Under the pieces are notes generated by a model. It ran no database searches. It saw nothing but the letters and a program-made list of their open reading frames with translations, and was not told the DNA's origin. A program made the translations under genes and the position numbers. This document shows, piece after piece, positions 10,770-21,500 of a DNA stretch of 64,000 bases (position 1 is the first letter of the stretch; each line of letters begins with the position of its first letter). This DNA is from Aporrectodea caliginosa (taxonomy: Eukaryota; Annelida; Clitellata; Crassiclitellata; Lumbricidae): NCBI GenBank assembly GCA_020284085.1, contig JACEVL010001855.1:434001-498000 (forward strand). Reading direction: 5' to 3'.

Positions 10770-11280
10770 TGGCAAGTAAATTACTTACTTACCGACAGTA
10801 CCTACTTAATCTTTGGTCATTGGTTACGTCCAACGACTTCATATATATTACGTCCTAGCAACGACCTCTTATATATAACGTCTTAGTCATTGGTTACGTC
10901 ATCAGTTTTGAATAAGGAATGAGAGTACTTCTGTATTTTAATCTCGATTTCTAACTGTTAAAATTGAATCGTCAATTCATTTATAAGTAGGTCTAAATAT
11001 TTTTATTAGCGTATACCAAAGATTGACTTCGTGTAGCTTATTATAGGTTAATAAAAATTGTGAAGTTGTGATGTTATTTGCCTATAGGTAACTATGGGTC
11101 AACCCGAATCCCCGAAACAGCCGTACTGAATTTTATTTGTTTCGGAAGATGATGAAATACAGCCAAAGTAACACATCACAAAATTTAAAATGTCATGTAG
11201 TCTGAACAACCAGTTATGTTAAATCTACTCACTTGACAAGTACTACTTTCTCTTACATTATGTTTTTGCTCAATTTTAAG
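10770..11280 (+). promoter_or_regulatory. 5' flank of gene copy B, distal part
   Basis: This non-coding stretch matches the 5' flanks of copy C (31400-31690) and copy D (42535-42790 and 44490-44660). It contains TTACGTCATCAGTTTTGAA-type and AAATTGAATCGT-type blocks. It is part of the duplicated unit and continues after two insertions at 15061. No specific transcription-factor site is claimed. Confidence 0.5.
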
Positions 11281-11801
11281 TAGGGTTGCCAGACGTCCGG
11301 CAAAAGGAGGACATGCCCTCCTTTTTGGCCTCGTGTCCTTTGTCGGGCAGGCAAAGCTAATAACCTGGGGAATTTCCGGCTTTTTGTATGTTTGTTGTAT
11401 TGGGTTATTGGCTATTATTTCATGACAGTTTTAATGAATTTACAAGCGTTCCTCTCGGGCCCTACCAAGCTAACAGTCCAATTTACTTAGGCCTAGGCCT
11501 ATTTGTTTTGCTAAATGATGTAATATATATATGTTCGTAAGGACAGTTAGCATCACATACGCTTGCGCAGAGAGCTCTATTTCTTCCAGACATTTCTAGT
11601 CCATGATGGCATGATCTGAGTAATGTTCAAAACAGTGTGTCTATGGACTGTCTGAGAATCTATGGTCAAAGTTCTAATTTTTGGTTACTTAGGAGACACC
11701 TGACTCCGGAGTCCGGAGCGAGACATTAGATGCGTCCTCCATTGTCCTCCTTTCCGGCTATCTGTGTCCTCCTTAGGCTATTCATGTATCTGGCAACCCT
11801 A
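11281..11801. mobile_element. Non-autonomous hAT element (521 bp)
   Basis: Terminal inverted repeats TAGGGTTGCCAGA are flanked by an exact 8 bp target duplication ATTTTAAG (11273-11280 and 11802-11809). The orthologous place in copy D reads TACTCAATTTTAAGGGCAAA (about 44647-44666), uninterrupted, which is an empty site. Both the TAGGG-type ends and the 8 bp duplication fit the hAT superfamily. There is no open frame, so it depends on transposase from elsewhere. Confidence 0.9.
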
Positions 11802-11919
11802 ATTTTAAGGACAAAATGCAGTACAGCAGTGTTTATTGCAAGTGTCCTGTCAAGTTCCTATGTATCTATATGTCAACCAAAACATCATCTGCAAAGTCCA
11901 TTTTAGAAAAATATAGCAC

Positions 11920-12165
11920 GATAGCGCATTGGATAACACAATGGCATAGAGAGCGAGAGTACCGAGATCGAGAACCGTAGGCGGATATACTTTGTAGGCT
12001 GCTATTAGCGCCATGTATTGCAGGCTGTCTGTTCTGTTAGTAGCTAAGATTTATGTCTTCTGTCATTTGTGTTCTTGTGAATTGTTTCAATTGCATAACT
12101 GTACACTGTAACCGGTTGCGGTTTGTCAACAGGATTGTTTCAATAAAGAATACTATTATTATTAA
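11920..12165 (+). mobile_element. LINE 3' region
   Basis: The sequence ATAGCGCATTGGATAACACA, GCAGGCTGTCTGTTCTGTTAG and the end TTTCAATAAAGAATACTATTA recur in reverse orientation at 8722-8895. The end with AATAAAG and ATTATT triplets looks like a retroelement 3' terminus. Confidence 0.5.
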
Positions 12166-13350
12166 AATAGCCAAAAACATAGGCATAGTATCTTGTAGGC
12201 GATATCATTTGCTACCAGTTAATGTCAGACGAACCTTATACTATACACTAATTTTTCCTTACTTGGCCTTTTTCAGCATAATCTAGGCTTCAAACTACAA
12301 CCATTGATTGAATAGAATTAAAATTTTTCAAAAAATAATTATTTATCCGCATAATAGCTGGTCTCCCCTTTAACTTACACACTGACCCACTATTTAGGTA
12401 CTTTGGAATTTTAAAACTATCATAAATTTAACAAAAACAAATTAATGAATTTATGCATCGCTAATTGTTCACTTGTTTTTAATTCTTTACAAACTGTGCA
12501 TTCTAATTGCACTTTACATTATGGATTGTTGAATGCCACAAGGGAAGGCCCTGAAGGGATCAAAGATCCCGCTAAGTAGGGACACCTCTATATAATTTCA
12601 ACAGAATATGTGGCGACCGAAAGATGCTTTACTTAGTAGGCTATAACAGTTGTTGACTTGATTAACATAAACAATCTTAACTGACCTTAACTAATTTAAA
12701 CTAAATATCGAAAGTAAAAGGAATGAGTGGGAAGTGCAGTTAAACACATGGAAATAAAAGATTAATAAATCAAAACATTAATAATTACCTTCAACTAAAT
12801 AAATGCGAAGCTTATTCTTAAACAGTGTAAGTGAGGGAGATTTTCTGATTTCTTGAGGAATTTTATTCCAGGTAGTGGCGCCAATAGATTTTATTGGGAA
12901 CTGACGAGTGTTTGAGCGGGCAAAGACACTTCTATAATTTACGGAGTTTCTTGTTAAGTGGGAGTGAACCTCTGAGGCAAGATTAAAGAATCCCTTGTAT
13001 ACTGGAGGTAGTAGGCCTCGGTCGTACTTGTACATAAATTCACCGATTTGGAACAGCCTCAGCTGCTCTAATTTTAATACTTTAAAGTTAAAAAATAGAA
13101 TGAATTTGTGCATCGCTAAATTCACTATGTTTTTAATTCTTTACAAACTGTGTATTCTAATTTCTTTACATTTGCATCCGACATTCATTTATACAATACT
13201 AGAAACCTTTCTTTAATTAGAAATGCATTTGCTCGCACAAATTCCCATAAATTTTATATCAGTGTGGTGGGTCCTGCTATCTGGAATGATCTACCACAAG
13301 TGGAACAAGATGTTCGAATTATTTCCAATTTTAATTTAACTTATTAAAAA
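12166..13350 (+). mobile_element. Non-LTR retrotransposon, reverse transcriptase C-terminus
   Basis: The + strand encodes KNIGIVSCRRYHLLPVNVRR and TLYYTLIFPYL (about 12170-12260), then a degenerate stretch. After an interruption at about 12541-13075 it encodes LYNTRNLSLIRNAFARTNSH and VGPAIWNDLPQ (13195-13300). These are ordered C-terminal landmarks of a non-LTR reverse transcriptase. The interrupting piece is a related LINE end on the opposite strand, flanked by about 90 bases of near-duplicated sequence (around 12411-12525 and 13083-13170). Confidence 0.65.
12541..13125 (-). mobile_element. Related LINE C-terminus inserted on the - strand
   Basis: An open - strand frame (12778-13125, 115 codons) encodes EQLRLFQIGEFMYKYDRGLL, then a VHSHLTRNSVNYRSVFARSN block, TTWNKIPQEIR and FKNKLRIYL, the end of a non-LTR reverse transcriptase. 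The first 20 or so residues are read from the flanking + strand element. The 3' part near 12541 has CCTGAAGGGATC, whose reverse complement resembles GTCCCTTCAGG near 14943, so both pieces may come from one family. Confidence 0.65.
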
Positions 13351-13551
13351 AATTTCACCTATGGCCTATTATGAAGGCAGAGATAAAATAAGGTTCCTAC
13401 TTTCTTACCTTGTTACTCTCCCCTTTACCTACACTTCCACTCTCCTTACTTACCTTTGCTGATCAAGAGAAATTGCTTATTATCTGCACCCTCAGTTAGG
13501 TATAATAATGTTGGTTTATGCATTATACCATATATAGGCCTAACATTTATA

Positions 13552-13657
13552 CTGCCTAGAATTGGGCCAAGACTTTTCTGTAGTAACACGTGTTCGGAAA
13601 TGTATGTGGGATATAGTGCATCTCGACATCGATTTTTATTCATATCCTTTAGTTAAG
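13552..13657 (+). repeat. Displaced copy of the block upstream of exon 1
   Basis: The segment from AATTGGGCCAAGACTTTTCT and AGTAACACGTGTTCG to TTCATATCC closely matches 15228-15335, the sequence immediately upstream of copy B exon 1. No exon 1 follows it. It may be a remnant of a further, lost gene unit. Confidence 0.65.
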
Positions 13658-13677
13658 TCAGACTGTTATTGTATATA

Positions 13678-14850
13678 TATGGTGGCCTGACAAAATGTCA
13701 TGCGACAAAATGTCACTGGCAAAATGTCACCTGTGCAAAATGTGACGGACAAAAACACAAAATGTCATAAGTATTAATCAGTAAATAAGCAATAATTTTA
13801 ATAATTGATAATTTCAAAATGAAAATCTACTAAAAAGGCAAATAGTAGTGTCAAGTGATTGTAGCAAAACCATCTCGACGGTAAAAACCTGGAATAAAAT
13901 TTATATATTCAAAAGCAATAGGCTATCAGCTTACTTATAATACTACTACAACGCTGAATTATAGTGTATGTCAAGCGATTATATGTGTATGTAAATTATC
14001 GAAATGTTCATACAACATTTAAGTAACATATTCAGAACTCTTGCAATGTCCCCCAAATAGGCAATGGGGTCTCTGTTACTGTAGTCTGTAACAATAGTGT
14101 GGCGAGCTTCACTGATTCTCACATACGCCTTCTTCTTTCCAAGTTCCAGTTGGCGACGCAGGAGAGAGTTCCATACTGTGCTGTTCTTGCTGCAGCTTAC
14201 GCGCAAGTTTGGTTGTTGTTGGATGGGCAAAGCCAACAACGTTGTTGAACAGTTGAAGGCATTGTGCCAACCTTCAACGGCGTTGTTGCTTCGAGACAAA
14301 TGTTCAAGTACAAGCGCGTATTGGTTCCAAAGTGTGATGCCAAATTTTGGTTGTCCTCGCCGACCTCTTTTAATCCTGGTCTACTGCACATATTTCACTT
14401 TTTGTTTGCTTTTGCTTTGATTGTTTTTGCTTGCATATTACCCTGTGTGGGTCCTTCTTTGATATCCATTGGCTAATTTCATGCCATTGTGCCATTGTGT
14501 CCATGACATTCTGTCCATGACATTTTGTCCATGACATTTTGTCCAGGACATTCTGTCCATGACTTTTTCCATGACATTTTGTCCTTGAGATTTTGTCAAT
14601 GACATTTTGTCCGTGACATTTTGTCAGGTGACATTTTGTCGTTATGACATTCTGTCCATGACATTTTGTCCATGACGTTTTGTCCAGGACATTCTGTCCA
14701 TGACTTTTTCCATGACATTTTGTCCTTGAGATTTTGTCAATGACATTTTGTCCGTGACATTTTGTCAGGTGACATTTTGTCGTTATGACATTTTGTCCGT
14801 GCCATTTTGTCGGTGACATTTTGTTGTCGCATGACATTTTGTCATGGAAC
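13678..14850. mobile_element. Foldback (TU-like) element with tandem-repeat arms
   Basis: Left arm (about 13688-13775) and right arm (about 14490-14845) are arrays of 13-16 base units around ACAAAATGTCA, inverted with respect to each other. The outermost units of both arms share TGACAAAATGTCATGCGACA. A candidate 8 bp duplication TGTATATA (13670-13677 and 14851-14858) brackets it, though it is low in complexity. The right arm also carries an internal duplication of about 130 bp. The middle (13780-14480) holds a transposase-like fragment. Confidence 0.75.
13979..14299 (-). pseudogene. MULE-like transposase C-terminal fragment
   Basis: The - strand frame starts with SRSNNAVEGWHNAFN and is followed by STVWNSLLRRQLELGKKKAY. 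The NNAVEGWHN motif followed by a W-x(2)-L-x(3)-L helix is typical of the C-terminal part of MULE-type transposases and their relatives. About 106 residues are present and the DDE catalytic core is absent. It lies between the tandem-repeat arms, which fits an internally deleted MULE. The family call rests on this motif alone. Confidence 0.5.
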
Positions 14851-14859
14851 TGTATATAC

Positions 14860-15060
14860 TGATGTGTATCAAGGACTGTAACATCATAGCCATCCACTCA
14901 ACATAGTTGGTAATTAAGGAGCCCTAATTATTGAGACCTAGGTCCCTTCAGGTCCTCCTTTTGTCCCTAACAAAGAAGTTTTCTGTTTTTTAAAATGCAA
15001 TTTGCATTTTTGATGTTCTCTTTTGTTGAACCAATAAATATATTGATTGATTGATTGATT
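14860..15060 (+). mobile_element. LINE 3' untranslated end with (TTGA)n tail
   Basis: GACCTAGGTCCCTTCAGGTC and CTTTTGTTGAACCAATAAATA are followed by TTGATTGATTGATTGATT and then directly by resumed 5' flank of copy B (ATTTTCACATTGCATATACAG, matching 44696 on). The insertion between about 11840 and 15060 is therefore a retroelement complex lying in the + orientation. Confidence 0.65.
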
Positions 15061-15395
15061 ATTTTCACATTGCATATACAGCCTTTAAGATAATGCTACA
15101 TTGTAGAATAATTTATATAGTACATAATGTTGCACTGTGTAACTATGTTCCACTGTATACTTCACCACTACACTGTTTGTAAATTTGTGTATAATTTGCT
15201 TCGGTAAATTCTATTCATTACGGCTAATAATTGGGCCAAGACTTTTCTGTAGTAACACGTGTTCGCAAAATGTGGGGCATTGTGGGTTGTAGTGCATCTG
15301 GACATGGATTCGTGTTCATATCCATTTTCATTAAATGTAGTGTTCGTTTATCTTTTAATAGGTTGGTTGGTACTCACTACAAGGTATCTGTTACA
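15061..15395 (+). promoter_or_regulatory. Proximal 5' flank of gene copy B
   Basis: This is conserved with 44690-45072 (copy D) and partly with 31975-32172 (copy C). It carries AACACGTGTTCG (15256-15267), a palindromic CACGTG E-box core, about 130 bases before the ATG. Copy C keeps AACACGTGTTCG and copy D has ATACGTGTTCG. The conserved block may include the promoter and 5' UTR. The start of transcription is not identifiable by eye. Confidence 0.5.
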
Positions 15396-15512
15396 ATGAG
15401 AGTGAACAACAGAGTAAAGGTCCTCATGCTCGCAGCATTAATCGGCCTTTGCCTGGTCTACATTTTCTGGGGTTCTCGAATGCAATGGTTGGCAAAATCA
15501 GCGTTGACTCAC
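15396..15512 (+). CDS. Copy B exon 1 (signal anchor)
   Basis: The ATG opens a 39-codon exon ending in LTH before GTAAGT. It is aligned with copy C exon 1 (32173) from the first methionine. Confidence 0.8.
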
Positions 15513-18500
15513 GTAAGTATAGAGACAGTCAGTCTTTGTATTGCTCTTTCTATCTTTCTCTGTCCGTCTCCGCCTGTCTCTCTCTTTGTAGTAGGGATGA
15601 GCCGAATGGCACTTTTTACCAATTTCCGAATCCGGATAGTTGGCCTGCTATTTTCGCCGAATCCGGATCCGAACCGAATAGTTGGTAAATAGTTGGTGGT
15701 AAACATTTTTCTTTGCATATACATACATTATACATACATATATATAAATTATATATATACATAATTATAATATAATTAAAGTTACACCTGTCCGCCATTT
15801 TGTTGACACGTCAAGTAACAATTTTATTATTTACACGGACTTTCAATTATAATTAAAGATTACCGTAGAAGGTCGCCAAAAACAGGTTACTATTTCTGTA
15901 TTAATGAAAAAAGAAAGTGTTTTTGGTCAAAAGTATTACTTCTTTTGTTATTCGGATATTAAGGCCTGGGATCACCGAATCCGGATAACACCGAAAAGTG
16001 CAAAATCCGGCCCGAACCGAATACCGAACGGATATTCGGTTCATCCCTACTTTGTAGTACGGTCTATGCATGACCTCTGTTTGTGGTCTGCTTATGTCTT
16101 TACAATATATTTTTAATGTAGACCTATGAATTCCTTCACGACACAGAGCAGCATTAAAGCGTCTGATGACAATCCATATTGGTTCTTCTATTTCAACCCT
16201 TGATGAGGAGCAGTGATCAGAGGAGCGTGATGTGGGATTTTCATATCTTTTGGCTCTAACGCTAGCGCAACAGCTTTCGAACAACTCGTATTTCTAGGGT
16301 CTATATGGAACTGGATTGTCATGGGTTGAGACTGGGGAGGGTTGAACCTGACCCCAACTAATTTATTTTTCAACCACTCCAGTTAAATTCCCCAAAATTA
16401 CCCTGGTGGTTTAAGTTAAACCTCTTCAGCACAGTTTCAGTGGTTCAATGTATCTTACTTACTAAATTAATTGAAACTGTTGCATTCTTTTCTCAGTTTT
16501 CATGCTTGCCACTTTAAAGTTTGTTTAGCCATAATTTTTTTGCTAGACCTATAAATTTTCTGAAAAACTCGAGTGTTTTCCAATAAGTATTCTTTATTGT
16601 TCTATTGTTTTCACACACCTAGCTAGCATCAAGTACACTCACACCCACTACAATTTAGTACGTATACTGGCTTTAGGTACGTAACAAATTCTGGTCGATA
16701 CATCCGGACATGTAAGAATTTATCACCGCCCCAACCCCCACCCTATTAAAATTTGACAATTCAAATGCTGCGTATATATGCGAAGCATCTACAATATTTC
16801 TTATCATTAATAAGTGTAAAAGAATGCTATCTTCTTTAAGTTTCTAGCATTCAATGTTTTCGTTCCTGTCTTTCGAAAGTCTGGATTACGGTGTTTAAGC
16901 TCTTCTTAAATCAATCAGTCATTTAAGCTCTTCTTAAATCAATCAGTCAACTTTATTGTTCACCTCAGTAAATCAATTACACAGTAATGCATATAAAGAC
17001 GAGTTACAATCCAGCAACAATGGGTTAACCCAAAGGAACCTCAGTTCCGCTAACAGGGCCCTAATGCGACCATATGTCAAACGATCAGTACAGCATCGTA
17101 GTTATTTAATTGCTTATTTATTTTTTAAATTTTAATGTCTTCATTTCTTAAGCATAAATGTTATTGACGTAGTTGTAATACATGCAGATCTCACGTGACC
17201 ATCGTTATTCTGCAGCGAACGCAACACTTAACCGATTATATATTGAACACATCACTCTATACAATAAGACAATATGACAAGTTCTACACGGATTGTTGCA
17301 ACCTGAGGTAATCTCTAATTCAGTGTGGACATAGATACATCTTCAACCTGATTTTGAACTGATGCAGCGTAGGGGGGTAAGTTAGTACACTCGGCAGTGA
17401 ATTCCAAAACATCGGTCCAAAGATGCGAGTACTGTATTGCCTGATATTCGTGCGCATGCGATGTTGATACTTATTTGAGGGACGGGTTAGGTGATCATTC
17501 ACCTGAGAATTTGTATAGAACCATCTGTCAAAACTTTCGGATACTAGGCGCTTATGAAGCCTGTACATAAATATGCATTACTGTGTCTGCAATTTGTTTA
17601 TACTTTCAAATGGCAGTATTCCCAAGTTAAGATATAGATTCTTAGTGCGCGCTCTTATGGGCGCATTGCAAATGACTCTCATGGCGCGTTTCTGAAGAGT
17701 TGTCAGACAATCCAAGCGAGTGGGATAGGTGGATGCCCAAATGAGGTTACAGTAGAACCGATAAAGATAATATTAGTGAGTAGTATAAGTGTACGAGTAA
17801 TTCTCTTCTCATTGGTCTTCCTAAGGTTCGTCTTTTACCTCTTCAGTCGGTCCTAAATGTTGCCGCCAGATTAATAGCACGCCTACCACGGTACTCTCAC
17901 ATTTCTTCTTTCATGTTTGAACAACTGCACTGGCTTCCTCTCTCTGCTCGCAATAAATTCAAAATCCTCGTTTTATTCTTCAAGGCACAAAGGGGTCTTG
18001 ACCCAAAATATTTAGCTGATGTATTACTCCGGCCTCTTTCAGCCTCCTCCCATCGACCACTACGCTCATCAAACAGACTTGAGCTTCTAGTTCCTCATAC
18101 TAGAACAGCTATGGCTCAGTCCCGGTCCTTTACCTCATTTGGTCCCTCTTTTTGGAATGCGCTGTCTCCATCTACTCGCTCTCGAATTCTAGCTAGTAAC
18201 CTCTCTTCCACCTTTGCTTTTCTCAAAACCTGTCTCTTCTCTTTGGCCTTGCACACTGGGAGCGCCTCTGAAGGGTTCACCCTATGAGAGGCGCTTTATA
18301 AATGTTTGAATACAATACGAGTGTATGTCGTGGCAGAAGACACCATTTGCGAGAGATTATGCCAATGTTTTAGCCATCGTTTTTGATATTTTAGTTATGT
18401 GTACTTTCCATGTTAGAAACTTATCTATGTGTACCCCCGGAAATTTGGATGAAGCCACTCTTGTTATGCTCTGTTTATCTATGTTAATATAAAATTTATA

Positions 18501-21500
18501 ATCATATATTTGAGAGCTTTTATTCCCTTCGAGCAGAACAGGATATAGCTTGTTTTATCGACGTTTAGGAAAAGCTTGTTAGCTTTGAACCAGTTAGTCA
18601 CCTTTTCCAACTCAGTATTTAGCTTGTTGACTAGTTCAGCTAGTGATTTACTGGACATAAATACATTAGTGTCGTTCGGAAAACATTATGAACTGGGGAT
18701 GAAGTATGCGAGATGTCATTTACACATATTATCAGGAATCGAAATGGACCTAGTATGGAGCCTTGGGGAACGCCACATTTGACGTTTAACATGATCGAAG
18801 CTTGTCCATTATATAAAAAGTATTGTTTTCTGCCCTTTAGGTAATCTCTGATCCGATCTAGGCAAATGCCTCTTATCACATAGTGGTTCAATTTCGAGAT
18901 TAAAATTTCATGGTTGACTGTGTCAAATGCCTTTGAAAGATGAAGGAAGACACATAGGCCTACGGAAAAATGGCTACTGTCTCTAGCTTCCGAGATTTTG
19001 TCATACATTTCCATGATTGCCATAAAAGTAGAGTGACCCTTTCGAAACACATTCTGACCTTTGTATAAAATATTATTCGCTGTTATATATGTCACCATTC
19101 TCCCATATAGAATTTTTTCAAAAATTTCTTAAAAGCATCGCAAAATCGAAATTGGTCTACTATGACCAAGTTGCTTCTTGTCGCCATTCATTTTTCAAAA
19201 ATAGGGATTACTTTAGCTATTTTTATCAGGGACTATGCCTTAGGTGATAGAGCAATTTATTATCTGCGCCGAGGCTATACCGTATACCGAGATGGCTTCA
19301 ATTGAAAGTTAGCAATTTTGGGGTTGATCTCATCGGGACCTTCACTGTACGTTGTATGGAGCTCTTTAGCTAGCAGTAGTATCTCAGGCGGTGACGTTAA
19401 TTCAATGCTTATAGAGGAGACCGTTGAGTTTTTTAGGAATTTCGTATACGAGGTAACGGTTGGAGTTATCTTCTCAGCTAATTTTGGTCTAACATTTATG
19501 ACGAATTAATTAAATCTAATGGCTATAATGTGTTTGTCATTACTTTCAGCATCATCAATAAGAAAACTGTCAGGCATGGTTGCATGCCCAGTGCCATTGA
19601 GAACTGTTTTGATTACCCTCCAAGTTTTGCTTAGGTCTTATTAAGCATTCTAGAATTTTCCTCGCATAATATTGCCTTTGTGCTTCTTTGAAGATTGTTT
19701 TAAATTTATTTCTATGTGCTCCAAATTTCATTCTATTCACGGTCGATGGGATTTTAATGTATCTTTTGTATAAACGTGATTTTCTTTTGCACGATTTCGT
19801 GGTCATCCAAGGCTGCTTGATTACATTGTATCATTTAGGCGAGTGGTATTTTTTATGAAATATTTTTCGTATAATAACTTGTAGTTATCAATAAATACTG
19901 CATTTGCTGAGTTGCTATCTCGCCGCTCGCATGTTTTATAGACGTCTGACCGGTCCGTCTCTTTTAATAGGTTGTTGAATGAGTTTATAATCGAATCATT
20001 GACAGTTCTTTTCACATAAACAGGGGTTCCTTTCAAAAGCGGCATTGATTTTTTGATTACCACGTAAATAGATCAGATAAGTTTTCAGTTATTATGGCAG
20101 TGTCTAAGTGGTCGGTAGGTACATTAGTGAAAATGTTGTCAATCAATGTAGCAGTGTCCTTTGTAATTCTCGTTGGTCTGAAGATGGGGGTCTACTGCAT
20201 AAGGCAGAAAAACAAAAGGCAGAAAATCAAAAGGCAGAAAAATAATAAGGCAGAAAAGTCAAAAGGCAGAAAAATCAAAAGGCAGAAAAATCAAAAGGCA
20301 GAAAATCAAACGGCAGTTATTTGCAATAAACAAACAATAATCTGACCGCAGAAAATGAAAAGGCAGAAACTGAAAAGGCGGAAAATAAGAAGGCATTGAT
20401 TGAGATTTGAAACAATGGACACCACCCCACTTTTGTAAATGGATGCCTGGATGCCTTGAACCGACTGCTTTGAAGTAATTTGTATGAAATCAACAATCAA
20501 AATACAGGGTCTGTTACTTGCAATACATAAACAGTAATCGTACCAGACTTTGTCAAAACAGATGCGGTTTACCATCGAACATCGAAAATTATAACATTAC
20601 AGGCCGATTTTTGTATGTTTTGAAATAGTTGGTGAATCAGGACATTTATAACGCTAATGGCGCTTTATATTTTTTGTGTTCTAACACTACGAATGAAATA
20701 TGCAACATCTTCATGATTTTCTGCCTTTTGATTTTCTGCCTTTTGATTCTTCTGCCTTTTGACTTTTCTGCCTTATTATTTTTCTGCCTTTTGATTTTCT
20801 GCCTCTTGATTTTCTGCCTTTTGATTTTCTGCCTTTTGATTTTCTGCCTTATGCACTATGCAGTGCTCCCGAAGATGGTTGGTACAAAGCGAAATGAAGT
20901 GTAAGCAGGTTGAAGAATGCACGCGTCGGGGCATGCGAGTCAACTTTAAGCAGGTCTATGTTGTAGTCACCTAATAAAATATATCATCTTTAGAGGGAGT
21001 TAATTTAGACAGTAGTGTGCCCAGTTCTAAGTTAAACTGAGTGAGGTCATTTCGTGGGGGTCTATATATGACACCTATTGTGTAATCCTTTCCTGTTGAA
21101 TGCTTTAACTTAACAAATAGACCTTCATTGTGTCTAAATCTCCGTTTCAGGCTTTGACTCTTCACACTGCTCTTGCAGGAATCAAATTCTATTCGTTTTC
21201 TGTCACGCCAGATGAGGTCGGGTCAGAGGTTAATCGACTCTCAATCACTTCTCAAATACCCAAATGTTGCTACGACATGTAATGCCATAAAGTTAAGCGT
21301 TAATCGCGTTTGGTGATTTGACATTCTCAAGTTGTCATACTGTTATTAGATGGATTAACATAGCCTACTAGTTGTTTAGTTTGAAAAGAGTTCACGTTTG
21401 CTAATGTTTGTAACATAAGTGCTGAAATTATACCTATTTTTATTAACTATAATGTATTTATTTAATCAAACAGCTTGATATACTGAAACTCTGTGTTGAT

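Larger units (their letters stand above)
16913..21165 (-). mobile_element. Degenerate CR1/L2-like LINE in intron 1 of copy B
   Basis: The - strand carries the parts of one non-LTR element in order: endonuclease C-terminal piece (20971-21165), linker (19570-20063), reverse transcriptase (about 18480-19098) and C-terminus (17320-17568). The tail near 16920-16950 has AATCAATCAG repeats. It is interrupted by a + strand LINE end (17799-18320) and by a foldback element (20188-20870). Copies C and D lack it at this place. Frameshifts and stops show it is inactive. Confidence 0.75.

Noticed and set aside
13688..14845. CRISPR-like array of short repeats
   Set aside because: The repeats are 13-16 bp with almost no spacers, are inverted between two arms, and lie in a eukaryotic genome with introns.
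14370..14897. 175-codon open frame with KCHGQNV repeats
   Set aside because: It is translation of the tandem-repeat arm of the foldback element; the repetitiveness is at DNA level.
18640..19098. Functional reverse transcriptase
   Set aside because: The FADD box is altered to FPND in another frame and LDLSKAFDT-type aspartate is lost, so only a dead fragment is annotated.
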